From UBA2357 sp002344625 (GTDB lineage: Bacteria; Pseudomonadota; Gammaproteobacteria; Burkholderiales; Rhodocyclaceae): a DNA stretch of 64,000 nt. Shown one piece after another: positions 11,753 through 20,179 of the stretch. Under the pieces are notes generated by a model that saw only the letters and a list, made by a program, of their open reading frames with translations, was not told the DNA's origin and searched no databases. The stretch's first letter is position 1, and every line of letters starts with the position of its first letter. Where the stretch lies: positions 1-64,000 of the forward strand of contig CALKIH010000042.1 of assembly GCA_937995335.1 (NCBI GenBank), written 5' to 3'. The position numbers and the translations under genes were made by a program.

Positions 11753-13576
11753 ATGCCCATCCATCCGACCCTGGCGTCCGTGACCGAGCGCATCCGCACG
11801 CGCAGTGCCTCGACCCGGCAAGCCTACCTGCAGCGGCTCGACGAAGCTGCCCGGGCCGGGCCGTCGCGCCGGGCGTTGTCGTGTACCAATCTGGCGCACG
11901 GCTTCGCCGCGGCGCCCATGGGCGACAAGATCATGCTGCGTGAACAGCGCCGGCCCAATCTCGCCATCGTGTCGTCCTACAACGACATGCTCTCGGCGCA
12001 CCAGCCGATGCAGGCGTTTCCCGCCTGGATCAAGGAAGCGGCGCGCGAGGCCGGGGCGACGGCGCAGTTTGCCGGCGGGGTGCCGGCCATGTGCGACGGC
12101 GTCACCCAAGGGCAGCCGGGCATGGAGTTGTCGCTGTTCTCGCGCGATGTGATCGCGATGTCCACCGCGGTGGCGCTGTCGCACAACATGTTCGATGCGA
12201 CCCTTTGCCTCGGCGTGTGCGACAAGATCGTGCCCGGGTTGCTGATCGGGGCGCTGGCCTTCGGTCATCTGCCGGCGATCTTCATCCCGGCCGGGCCGAT
12301 GGGCTCGGGATTGCCGAACAAGGAGAAGGCGGCGATCCGCCAGCGCTACGCCGCCGGCGAGATCGGCAAGGCGGAACTGCTCGAGGCCGAGGCGCGCGCC
12401 TATCATTCGGCCGGCACCTGTACCTTCTACGGCACGGCCAACAGCAACCAGATGTTGATGGAGGTGATGGGGTTGCATCTGCCGGGCGCGGCCTTCGTGC
12501 CGCCCGGAACCGCCCTGCGCGAGGCGCTGACCCGCGAGGCGGCCCGCCAGGCGGTTTCGATCAGCCGCGAGGGCGGGCGCTTCACGCCGGTCGGACGGAT
12601 GATCGACGAGCGCAGCATCGTCAACGCGATCGTGGCGCTGCTCGCGACCGGCGGCTCCACCAACCACACCCTGCACTTGGTGGCGATCGCCCGCGCCGCC
12701 GGCATCGTGATCGACTGGAACGATTTCGGCGCGCTGTCGGCCTGCGTGCCGCTGCTGGCGCGGGTGTATCCGAACGGCGGCGCCGATGTGAACGCTTTCC
12801 ATGCCGCGGGTGGCACCGGCTACCTGATCGGCCAGTTGCTCGACGGGGGCCTGGTGCACGAGGACGTCGACACCGTGGTGGGGCACGGGCTCTCGAGCTA
12901 CCGCACCCAGCCGGCGCTGGTGGACGGCCGGCTCGAATGGCGGGCGAGTCCGGCCGAGAGCCGCGATACCAGCGTGCTGGTGCCGCTGGCGCAGGCTTTT
13001 TCGCGCGACGGCGGACTCAAGGTGCTCGACGGCAACCTCGGGCGCGCGGTGACCAAGGTGTCGGCCGTGAGCGCGGCATTGCGCGTGGTCGAGGCCCCGG
13101 CGAAGGTCTTCGACTCGCAGGAGGGGCTGATCGACGCCTACGCGCGCGGCGCGCTCGAGGGTGATTTCGTCGCGGTCGTGCGCTTCCAGGGGCCGCGTGC
13201 GAACGGCATGCCGGAGCTGCACGGACTCACGCCGACGCTCGCCAACCTGCTCGACAACGGCCAGCGTGTGGCCCTGGTCACCGATGGGCGCATGTCGGGT
13301 GCGTCCGGCAAGGTGCCCGCGGCCATCCATGTCACCCCGGAAGCCTGCGACGGCGGACCGCTGGCGCGGGTGCGCGATGGTGACATCATTCGTATCGACG
13401 CCGAGACCGGCGTGCTGGAGGTGAAACTGTCCGCGGCCGAGCTCGCGCGGCGCCAGCCTGCGCAGGCGGATCTCGCGAGCAGGCAGCAAGGCATGGGGCG
13501 CGAGCTCTTCGGCAGCTTCCGCGCGACCGTGTCGGGGGCGGAAAGCGGTGCAATGAGCTTCGGCTTCGCGGCCTGA
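11753..13576 (+). CDS. edd: Phosphogluconate dehydratase
   Basis: A 607-residue IlvD/Edd-family Fe-S dehydratase that converts 6-phosphogluconate to 2-keto-3-deoxy-6-phosphogluconate, the first committed step of the Entner-Doudoroff pathway. The family's cluster-binding motif GGVPAMCDGVTQGQPGMELS and TDGRMSGASGK are intact. The start at 11753 (MPIHPTLASV) follows GAGAACGACG; an ATG 24 nt upstream is unlikely. It leads the edd-eda-glk/hexR operon. Confidence 0.96.
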   Translation: MPIHPTLASVTERIRTRSASTRQAYLQRLDEAARAGPSRRALSCTNLAHGFAAAPMGDKIMLREQRRPNLAIVSSYNDMLSAHQPMQAFPAWIKEAAREAGATAQFAGGVPAMCDGVTQGQPGMELSLFSRDVIAMSTAVALSHNMFDATLCLGVCDKIVPGLLIGALAFGHLPAIFIPAGPMGSGLPNKEKAAIRQRYAAGEIGKAELLEAEARAYHSAGTCTFYGTANSNQMLMEVMGLHLPGAAFVPPGTALREALTREAARQAVSISREGGRFTPVGRMIDERSIVNAIVALLATGGSTNHTLHLVAIARAAGIVIDWNDFGALSACVPLLARVYPNGGADVNAFHAAGGTGYLIGQLLDGGLVHEDVDTVVGHGLSSYRTQPALVDGRLEWRASPAESRDTSVLVPLAQAFSRDGGLKVLDGNLGRAVTKVSAVSAALRVVEAPAKVFDSQEGLIDAYARGALEGDFVAVVRFQGPRANGMPELHGLTPTLANLLDNGQRVALVTDGRMSGASGKVPAAIHVTPEACDGGPLARVRDGDIIRIDAETGVLEVKLSAAELARRQPAQADLASRQQGMGRELFGSFRATVSGAESGAMSFGFAA

Positions 13577-13623
13577 CGCATTCCGGCCGCAAGCGGGCAA
13601 GCGATCCAGAGGAGAAACGCAGC

Positions 13624-14262
13624 ATGACAGCGAAAGCGCAGACGCTCGACGGCATCCTGGGGCTGGGGCCGGTCATGCCGGTGCTGGTGATCGAAACGCT
13701 CGCCGACGCGGTGCCGCTGGCGCGGGCACTGGTCGACAACGGCATACGCGTGCTCGAGGTGACCCTGCGCACGCCCGATGCGCTGGCGGTGATCGCGCGC
13801 CTGGCCGACGCGGTGCCCGACGCGGTGGTCGGCGCCGGCACGGTCGTGACGCCCGAGCAACTCGCGGCGGCCGAACGCGCGGGCGCGCGCTTCGCGGTTT
13901 CGCCGGGCCTGACGCCGGGCTTGCTGGCCGCGGCCCGCGACAGCGCATTTCCGCTGCTGCCGGGGGTGATGACCGCTTCCGAAGCAATGACTGCGGCCGA
14001 GAACGGTTTCACCCGCCTGAAGTTGTTCCCGGCGCAGCAGGCCGGCGGGGTCGGCATGCTCAAGGCGCTGGCCGGCCCTTTGCCCGGGCTGCGCTTTTGC
14101 CCAACCGGCGGTGTCACGGTGGACAATGCCGGCGAATTCCTCGCGCTGCCCAACGTGATCTGCGTGGGCGGCTCATGGCTGGCCCCCGCCGCGCTGATGC
14201 AGGCGCGCGACTGGGCCGAGATCGGCCGGCGCGCCCGCAGGGCGTCGCAGCTACCGCGATGA
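13624..14262 (+). CDS. eda: KDPG aldolase
   Basis: A 212-residue class I aldolase that cleaves KDPG to pyruvate and glyceraldehyde 3-phosphate. The catalytic Glu (VLEVTLRT) and Schiff-base Lys (TRLKLFPAQ) are present, and PTGGV binds the phosphate. It follows edd by 47 nt with a GGAG ribosome site. The downstream fusion gene begins right at its stop codon. Confidence 0.96.
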   Translation: MTAKAQTLDGILGLGPVMPVLVIETLADAVPLARALVDNGIRVLEVTLRTPDALAVIARLADAVPDAVVGAGTVVTPEQLAAAERAGARFAVSPGLTPGLLAAARDSAFPLLPGVMTASEAMTAAENGFTRLKLFPAQQAGGVGMLKALAGPLPGLRFCPTGGVTVDNAGEFLALPNVICVGGSWLAPAALMQARDWAEIGRRARRASQLPR

Positions 14263-14316
14263 GTGCGCGGCGCGTGGCAACGCATCACTCATCCGCAAGC
14301 GGATGCACGGGGATCC

Positions 14317-16224
14317 ATGGGACGGGACGCTGATCCGGACAGGGCAGGACGCCCCCAAGCGTACCCGGGCGGGCCGCGCCTGATCGCGAACATCGGGGCG
14401 CGGTTCGCGCGGTTCGCGCTCGAAACCGCGCCGGGCGCCTTCGAGCAGATGCAGACCTTCGCCTGCGCCGACCATGCGGGCATGCTGGAAGTCTGCCGCG
14501 CTTATCTGGCCCGCGTCGAGGGGCCGGCGCCGATCCACGCGGCGCTGGCGCTGGCGACCCCGGTCGCGGGTGACCGGGTGCACCTGACCAATCGCGACTG
14601 GTCGTTTTCGATCGACGCGATCCGCGCCGAACTGGGCCTGCAGACCCTGCTGGCGGTGAACGACTTCCTGGCGATGGCGATGGCCTTGCCGCGCCTGCAC
14701 GATACGCAGCGGCGCCAGATCGGGGGCGGCCGCGCGACCGCCGACGGTGTCATCGGCCTGCTCGGCGCGAGTACCGGCCTCGGCACATCCGCGCTGGTGC
14801 CCCGCGGCGGACGCTGGATCACGCTGCCCTCGGAAGGCGGGCATGCGAGTTTTGCGCCGGCCGACGAAACCCAGGTAACGATTCTGCGCCATGCCTGGAA
14901 GCGCTGGGAGCATGTGTCGGCCGAGCGGCTGCTCTCGGCGCCCGGCCTGGTCCTGATGCATGACGCACTGCGGGAGGCGGCCGGCGCGCAATCGTCCGGA
15001 CCATCGCCCGCCGCCGACACGATCATCCGGCGCGGTGTCGGGGGGGAAGATCCGCTATGCGCCACGGTGCTGGAGTGCTTCTGCGACATGCTGGGCACCC
15101 AGGCCGCGAACCTGGCGCTGACGCTGAACGCCACCGGCGGGATCTACGTCGGCAGCACGATCGTCAGGGCGCTGGGCGAGTTCCTGCCGCGTTCGGGTTT
15201 CCGGCGCGCGTTCGAACGCAAGGGGCGTTTCTCGGGATTCACCGCCGCGATTCCGACCTACATGATTCTCACCGACCAGTGTTCGTTGTTCGGCGCGGCC
15301 CAGGCGCTGCGCGAGCACCTCGAGGATCAGGGGGGCGCGGGGCGCCTGCTCGACCATATCCGCGCCGAGATGGATTCGTTCACGCCAGCCGAGCGGCGGG
15401 TGGCGCGCCTGGTGCTCGAGCAGCCGCGCACGGTGCTCAAGGAGCCGGTCGCCGAGATCGCGGCCAGGGCCGACGTGAGCCAGCCGACCGTGATCCGGTT
15501 CTGCCGTTCGCTGGGCTTGCAGGGCTTGTCCGACTTCAAGCTCAAGCTGGCATCGGGGCTGACCGGCACGGTGCCGGTCCGGCGCAGCCAGGTGACGGTC
15601 GATGACGGCAGCGGCGAGCTCGCCGCCAAGGTGCTCGACAACACCGGCGCGGCCATCGCGCGGCTGCGCGACGAGCTGGATGCGAACGCCGTCGAGCGTG
15701 CGGTCGCGCTGCTCGCGAACGCGCGCCGGATCGAATTCTACGGAGCCGGAAACTCGAGCGTCGCGGCGCTCGACGGGCAGCACAAGTTCTTCCGCTTCGG
15801 CATTCCGGCCAACGCCTACGCCGATGCGCAGGTCCAGGCGATGGCGGCCGCCATGCTCGGCGAGGGCGACGTGGCGGTGGCGATCTCGCGATCGGGCGAT
15901 TCGATCGGGACGCTGCAGGCCACCGACGCGGCCGTGCGCGCGGGGGCGAGCGTCATCGCGATCACCGCCGCCGGCTCACCGCTGGCGCAGCGCGCGAGCG
16001 TTGCCCTGGAATTGACACATGATGAGCAGGGCGCGGACTGCGTTGCGATGGTCGCGCGCGTGCTGCACCTGCTGATCGTCGACATACTCGCCGTCGGCGT
16101 CGCGATGCGCCGGCTGGCGGCAACCGGCGCCGGGCGGGAAGCCGATGCCGATCGCGGGCCACGCCTGCCGCAGGACCGCCTCGAGGCACTGATCTCGCAT
16201 GCCAACCCTGCCGCACCCCACTGA
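14317..16224 (+). CDS. hexR: Glucokinase-like/HexR (RpiR family) fusion regulator
   Basis: About 635 residues. Residues 20-340 form a glucokinase fold, 347-425 an RpiR helix-turn-helix (PTVIRFCRSLGLQGLSDFK) and about 450-600 a SIS phosphosugar-binding domain (EFYGAGNSS, AISRSGDSIGT). Fused Glk-HexR proteins are known from Burkholderiales. Here the ATP loop, normally DIGGTNARFA, reads NIGARFARFA, so the metal/phosphate residues are gone; NDFLAMAMAL, SEGGH and HVSAERLLS of the sugar site remain. It is probably the regulator binding the two operators at 11.5-11.7 kb, with glucose sensed by the dead kinase half. The start is uncertain: ATG 14317 after CACGGGG was chosen; GTG 14263 is also in frame. 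Confidence 0.85.
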   Translation: MGRDADPDRAGRPQAYPGGPRLIANIGARFARFALETAPGAFEQMQTFACADHAGMLEVCRAYLARVEGPAPIHAALALATPVAGDRVHLTNRDWSFSIDAIRAELGLQTLLAVNDFLAMAMALPRLHDTQRRQIGGGRATADGVIGLLGASTGLGTSALVPRGGRWITLPSEGGHASFAPADETQVTILRHAWKRWEHVSAERLLSAPGLVLMHDALREAAGAQSSGPSPAADTIIRRGVGGEDPLCATVLECFCDMLGTQAANLALTLNATGGIYVGSTIVRALGEFLPRSGFRRAFERKGRFSGFTAAIPTYMILTDQCSLFGAAQALREHLEDQGGAGRLLDHIRAEMDSFTPAERRVARLVLEQPRTVLKEPVAEIAARADVSQPTVIRFCRSLGLQGLSDFKLKLASGLTGTVPVRRSQVTVDDGSGELAAKVLDNTGAAIARLRDELDANAVERAVALLANARRIEFYGAGNSSVAALDGQHKFFRFGIPANAYADAQVQAMAAAMLGEGDVAVAISRSGDSIGTLQATDAAVRAGASVIAITAAGSPLAQRASVALELTHDEQGADCVAMVARVLHLLIVDILAVGVAMRRLAATGAGREADADRGPRLPQDRLEALISHANPAAPH

Positions 16225-16726
16225 TCGCCTCGAGGCCGTACTGCTGCCACGCGCCGGCGGATTCGGTCGCCTGGACGGCCCGCGCCGCCTGAGTCGTGCG
16301 ACCTTGCGGGCCTACGTCGACACGGCCTACGTGGTGCACGCCGAGCCGGCGCCGATCGTGCTGCGGGTCGGCCAGCCGAGCGCGCAACTATTGGCCTGGC
16401 AGCAGGCGGAGGGGGTGTGCGAGTCGGTGTTCGTGAGCGCCTGCAATCCGTTCGGGCGGCGCGTCGCCGACCCGGTGAACGACGCGGCGATGCGCGCGCT
16501 CCGGGCCTGGTTGAGCGGGCGCGGCCATCGCAGCGTCGATGGCCTGGGCCAGGGCGACGATCGCGCCTGGCCCGCCGAGCCCAGCCTGCTGGTGCCCGGT
16601 GGCGATGCGGCGCTGGCGCTGCGATTGTGTGTGCGCTTCGAGCAGAACGCCACGGTATACATCGGTTGCGACGGGATCCCGTTGATCGCGCTTCACCCCG
16701 GGCTTGGCCTGTCGGAGGTGGACTGA
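16199..16726 (+). CDS. DUF3293 domain-containing protein
   Basis: A 175-residue protein with the DUF3293 pattern: a start-proximal AYVDTAYVV segment, SACNPFGR, PAEPSLLVPG and a C-terminal RFEQNATVYI. Its function is unknown. Its start overlaps the 3' end of the glk/hexR fusion by 26 nt, so it is probably translated from the same mRNA, and its 3' end overlaps the convergent lysR gene by 34 nt. The link to sugar metabolism is positional only. Confidence 0.75.
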   Translation: MPTLPHPTDRLEAVLLPRAGGFGRLDGPRRLSRATLRAYVDTAYVVHAEPAPIVLRVGQPSAQLLAWQQAEGVCESVFVSACNPFGRRVADPVNDAAMRALRAWLSGRGHRSVDGLGQGDDRAWPAEPSLLVPGGDAALALRLCVRFEQNATVYIGCDGIPLIALHPGLGLSEVD

Positions 16727-17637
16727 CCGGCATGGGCGGGGCGCTTCCAGGCCGGCGCGACGAAGGCTTCGACCAGGAAGTCCACCAGCGCGCGCACCTT
16801 GACCGACAGGTGTTTGCGCGACGGATATACGGCATAGATGCCGAGTTCGGGGCCGCGACACTCGGGCAGCACTTCGACCAGCCGCCCGCTTGCGAGGTCG
16901 TCGCTGATCAGGAAGTCGGGCTGCAGGACCAGGCCCTGGTGCGCCAGCGCGATGGCGCGGCAGGTGTCGCCGTTGTTGGTGCGGATCTGGGGGCGGGTGA
17001 CGATTTCGCGTTCACCTTCGTCGGTCGTGAACTGCCAGGTGTCGCCGTGGGCACGGTATGAATACGCGATGACGCTGTGGGCGGCGAGATCCTCGAGGCG
17101 CGCGGGCGTGCCGCGCCGCGCGAGATAGGGCGGGCTCGCGCACAGCAGGATGCGGGTGGTGGCCAGGCGCCGGAACACGAGGCTGGAGTCCTGCATCTGG
17201 CTGATGCGGATCACCGCGTCGTAACCTTCGTCGATGACGTCGACCAGGCGGTCCGCGAGCGTGATCTCGAGCTCGACGTCGGGATAGCGGTTCATGAACG
17301 GGCCCCACAGCGGCGCCAGATGCAGGATGCCGAACGAGAATGGCGCGTTGATCCGCAGCCGCCCCACCGGGTGGCCGGTGACCGCGCCGACCGCGCTGTC
17401 GGCTTCGTCGAGGTCCGCCAGGATCTGCTTGCAACGGGCGAAGTAAGCCTGCCCTGCCTCGGTGAGCGACAGCCGGCGTGTGGTACGCTGCATCAGCCGC
17501 GCGCCCAGCCGCGCCTCGAGTTCGATCACACTGCGCGATACCGCGGCCTTCGAGAGGCGCAATACCTCGGCCGCGCCGACGAAGCTGCCCGCTTCGACCA
17601 CCGCAACGAAATGCTCCATTTCCCTGAAACGGTCCAT
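16693..17637 (-). CDS. LysR-family transcriptional regulator
   Basis: A 314-residue LysR regulator with an N-terminal winged helix-turn-helix (AAEVLRLSKAAVSRSVIEL) and a C-terminal substrate-binding domain with GRLRINAPFSFG. The start was set at MDRFREMEHF (17637). It is transcribed away from the cytochrome b561/yceI operon across a 172-bp gap with a palindromic LysR-type site, so that operon is the likely target, along with its own gene. The effector is unknown. Confidence 0.9.
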   Translation of the reverse strand: MDRFREMEHFVAVVEAGSFVGAAEVLRLSKAAVSRSVIELEARLGARLMQRTTRRLSLTEAGQAYFARCKQILADLDEADSAVGAVTGHPVGRLRINAPFSFGILHLAPLWGPFMNRYPDVELEITLADRLVDVIDEGYDAVIRISQMQDSSLVFRRLATTRILLCASPPYLARRGTPARLEDLAAHSVIAYSYRAHGDTWQFTTDEGEREIVTRPQIRTNNGDTCRAIALAHQGLVLQPDFLISDDLASGRLVEVLPECRGPELGIYAVYPSRKHLSVKVRALVDFLVEAFVAPAWKRPAHAGQSTSDRPSPG

Positions 17638-17659
17638 GATGAAGATTGTCAAGTCATTG

Positions 17660-17674
17660 TTGACATAACGTCAA
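17660..17674. promoter_or_regulatory. Candidate LysR operator
   Basis: TTGACATAACGTCAA is a perfect TTGAC-N5-GTCAA palindrome, flanked by further matching bases (TCATTG and CAATGA). It lies in the AT-rich gap between lysR and cytochrome b561, 22 bp from the lysR start. Position and shape fit a LysR site; the assignment is inference. Confidence 0.45.
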
Positions 17675-17809
17675 TGATAGCCTTGTTTATTGCGCTTATG
17701 ATTGTCAATATCATCGCTGCATCTTCAATGAAAACGCTTGTTTGCGCGCCGCTGGCGCCTTGAACGAGGCTCCGCTCGCCGGCGCAGACGATCGAAGGAG
17801 ACGAATCGA

Positions 17810-18385
17810 ATGAACACACGGTATACCCGCACCGCGATGAGCCTCCACTGGTTGATCGCAATCGCGATATTCGGCACTTTCGCGCTGGGTACTTACATGG
17901 CCGACCTGCGGATCTCGCCGACCATGCTCAAGCTCTACTCGTGGCACAAGTGGGCCGGGGTGACGATTTTCGTGCTGGTCGTCGCGCGCCTGGCGTGGCG
18001 TCTCGGCCATCCACCGCCGGCCCTGCCGGCGCACATGCCGCCGCTCGAGCGTCTGGCGGCGCATGCCGGACACCTGGCGCTGTATGGCCTGATGTTCGTG
18101 ATTCCGGTCAGCGGCTGGCTGATGAGCTCCGCCTTGGGTTTTCAAACCGTCTGGTTCGGCGTGCTGCCCTTGCCCGATCTGGTCGCCAAGGACGCGGCGC
18201 TGGGCGATCTGCTGCAACAGGTGCATCTGGTACTGAACTATATGCTGCTGGTGCTGGTCGTGATGCATGTGGCCGCTGCACTCAAACATCATTTCATCAA
18301 TCGTGACGACGTGTTGTTGCGCATGCTGCCGCAGGTGCGCAAGACCAGCCCGGGCGTCTCGGCAACAGGAGTTTCGGAAAAATGA
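17810..18385 (+). CDS. Cytochrome b561 family membrane protein
   Basis: A 191-residue four-helix membrane cytochrome. His residues in SLHWLIA, SWHKWAG, HAGHLALYGLM and VMHVAAALKHH fit two b-type heme sites. The start at 17810 follows AAGGAG. Such proteins pass electrons across the inner membrane, often with YceI-type periplasmic proteins, and here the gene is joined to a yceI gene by an ATGA overlap. Confidence 0.9.
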   Translation: MNTRYTRTAMSLHWLIAIAIFGTFALGTYMADLRISPTMLKLYSWHKWAGVTIFVLVVARLAWRLGHPPPALPAHMPPLERLAAHAGHLALYGLMFVIPVSGWLMSSALGFQTVWFGVLPLPDLVAKDAALGDLLQQVHLVLNYMLLVLVVMHVAAALKHHFINRDDVLLRMLPQVRKTSPGVSATGVSEK

Positions 18386-18960
18386 TCAAAACCACCATGA
18401 GCCGCAAGCTGGCAATCGGCGCCATGGCCATGTTGATGGCCTGGACGGCGCAGGCGGTCGAGTACGACCGCATCGATCCCGCGGAGAGCCGGATCGATTT
18501 CGGATTCAAGCAGATGGGCGTCGGCATGGACGGACGCTTCGACAAGTTTGCGGTGACGCTGCAGTTCGACCCGGCCAAGCCCGAGGCGGCGCGGGCCGTG
18601 CTCGAGTTGCAGGTCGATTCGGTCGATACCGGTTCGGTCGAGGGCAACGAGGAGGTCAAGGGCAAGCTCTGGTTCGACGCCGCGAATCACCCGTTGGCGA
18701 GGTTCGAAGCGAAGGGGTTGAAGGCGCTCGGCGATGGCCGCTTCGAACTTTCCGGCGATCTGACGATCAAGGGGCGCACCAAGCCGGTGCTTGCGTCGCT
18801 GAGTTATGTGCCGGACGGCGCGCGCGCGCGCATCGAGGGCAGCTTTCCGATGAAGCGCTCCGACTTTGGCGTCGGCGAGGGCGAATGGGCCGATTTCGGT
18901 CTGGTCGCCGATGAAATAGAAATCCGGTTCAAGATGCTGGCCCTGGCCGCGGGCCAATGA
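18382..18960 (+). CDS. YceI family periplasmic protein (first copy)
   Basis: A 192-residue protein with a signal peptide (cleavage probably after AQA near residue 26) and a lipocalin-like YceI fold: EYDRIDPAESRIDFGFKQ at the start and LTIKGRTKPV in the second half. YceI proteins bind isoprenoid lipids such as quinones. The ATGA overlap with the b561 gene suggests a coupled function. It is clearly different from the second copy, so not a recent duplication. Confidence 0.88.
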   Translation: MIKTTMSRKLAIGAMAMLMAWTAQAVEYDRIDPAESRIDFGFKQMGVGMDGRFDKFAVTLQFDPAKPEAARAVLELQVDSVDTGSVEGNEEVKGKLWFDAANHPLARFEAKGLKALGDGRFELSGDLTIKGRTKPVLASLSYVPDGARARIEGSFPMKRSDFGVGEGEWADFGLVADEIEIRFKMLALAAGQ

Positions 18961-19002
18961 TTTGCGGTAGATCGTCAATTCCAACTGAGAAAGGAACAAA
19001 CC

Positions 19003-19572
19003 ATGAAGACCAGGATCATCTCGATTGCCCTTGCTTCCCTCGTTTCGGGCGCCGCGCTGGCGGCACCCGCGACCTATGTGGTCGATAGCACCCATACCTT
19101 CCCGCGCTTTTCGTACAGCCACCTCGGGTTGTCGACCCAGTTGTCGCGCTTCAACCAGACCACCGGCACGATCACCCTCGATCGCGAGGCGAAGACCGGC
19201 TCGGTCGAGGTCGAGATCGACATGACTTCGGTCGATACCGGCTACGGCACCTTCAACGAACATATTCAGGGCGCCGATTTCCTGGACACGGCCAATCATC
19301 CCAAAGCAACGTTCAAGTCGACCAAGGTCACGTTCGAGGGCGATGCGCCGGTCACGATCGAGGGCGACCTGACGATCAAGGGCGTCACCAAGCCGGTGAC
19401 GCTGAAGGTCACCCATTTCGTCGCCAAGCCGCACCCGATGCTGCAGAAGGACGCGATCGGCGCGAACGCCTCGGCACTGATCAGCCGCAGCGCGTTCAAC
19501 GCCGGTAAATATGCGCCGAACGTCGGCGACGAGGTAAGCTTGGACATTTCGCTCGAAGCGATCCGTCAGTAA
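19003..19572 (+). CDS. YceI family periplasmic protein (second copy)
   Basis: A 189-residue YceI protein with signal peptide ending near AALAAP (about residue 21) followed by TYVVDSTHTFPRFSYSHLG. It has the family motifs DTANHPKATF and LTIKGVTKPVTL and is closer to classical E. coli YceI than the first copy. It follows by 42 nt with an AGAAAGGA ribosome site and belongs to the same operon. Confidence 0.92.
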   Translation: MKTRIISIALASLVSGAALAAPATYVVDSTHTFPRFSYSHLGLSTQLSRFNQTTGTITLDREAKTGSVEVEIDMTSVDTGYGTFNEHIQGADFLDTANHPKATFKSTKVTFEGDAPVTIEGDLTIKGVTKPVTLKVTHFVAKPHPMLQKDAIGANASALISRSAFNAGKYAPNVGDEVSLDISLEAIRQ

Positions 19573-19682
19573 CAGCGTTCGCCCGGCTTGCGCCGGGGAC
19601 GGCGGTCGGTGTGCGTCCGATCCTGGGTGCGCTCCGGCCGCGGGCTGATGGCGCATGTCCGGCGTGGTGGAGATTCAAGAAT

Positions 19683-20174
19683 ATGTCGTTGCCGAAGTTG
19701 ACCCGCAGAAGGGCGTGGCTGGGTATCGGGCTGGGCTCGTTCGCGCTGGCGCTGAGCAGCCTGATCCTGACACCCTTGCTCGGGCTCAACGCCTGCTATC
19801 TGTGTGTGTTCCAGCGTTTCGTCTTCATGCTCGTCGGTGTGTTCGGGCTGCTCGCGTCGACCGGCCGTTTCGAGCGTGGCTTCGGCGCGGTCGTGTTGGC
19901 GCTGACCGCGCTCGGCGCGGGCGCCGCCGGCCATCAGAGCTGGCTCCAGGCCCAGCCCGAAGGGAGCGTGAGCTGCGTGGGCGGCGAACCCAACCTGATC
20001 GAGCGGCTTTCGTACTTTCTTGCCGAGGCCATGCCGTCGCTGTTCAACGTGACCGGCTTCTGCGCCGATGAAGAGCTCGTGATCCTCGGCCTGTCGCTGG
20101 CAAACTGGGCCCTGGTCGCGTTCTGCGCGAGTTTCGTGGTCGGGGCGTGGGCGCTCTTTTCGCGCCGGTCGTGA
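19683..20174 (+). CDS. dsbB: Disulfide bond formation protein B
   Basis: A 163-residue four-helix inner-membrane protein of the DsbB family, which reoxidises DsbA and passes electrons to quinone. The first Cys pair is CYLC (residues 38 and 41) followed by the quinone-contacting QR; the second pair is C98 and C127 in the second periplasmic loop. ATG 19683 was chosen because an upstream in-frame start adds 24 polar residues ahead of the first membrane helix. It may be cotranscribed with the yceI genes. Confidence 0.88.
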   Translation: MSLPKLTRRRAWLGIGLGSFALALSSLILTPLLGLNACYLCVFQRFVFMLVGVFGLLASTGRFERGFGAVVLALTALGAGAAGHQSWLQAQPEGSVSCVGGEPNLIERLSYFLAEAMPSLFNVTGFCADEELVILGLSLANWALVAFCASFVVGAWALFSRRS

Positions 20175-20179
20175 TCTGG

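Noticed and set aside
14259..14333. ATG overlapping the eda stop as start of the fusion gene
   Set aside because: That frame ends after 24 codons; the glucokinase/HexR frame is different.
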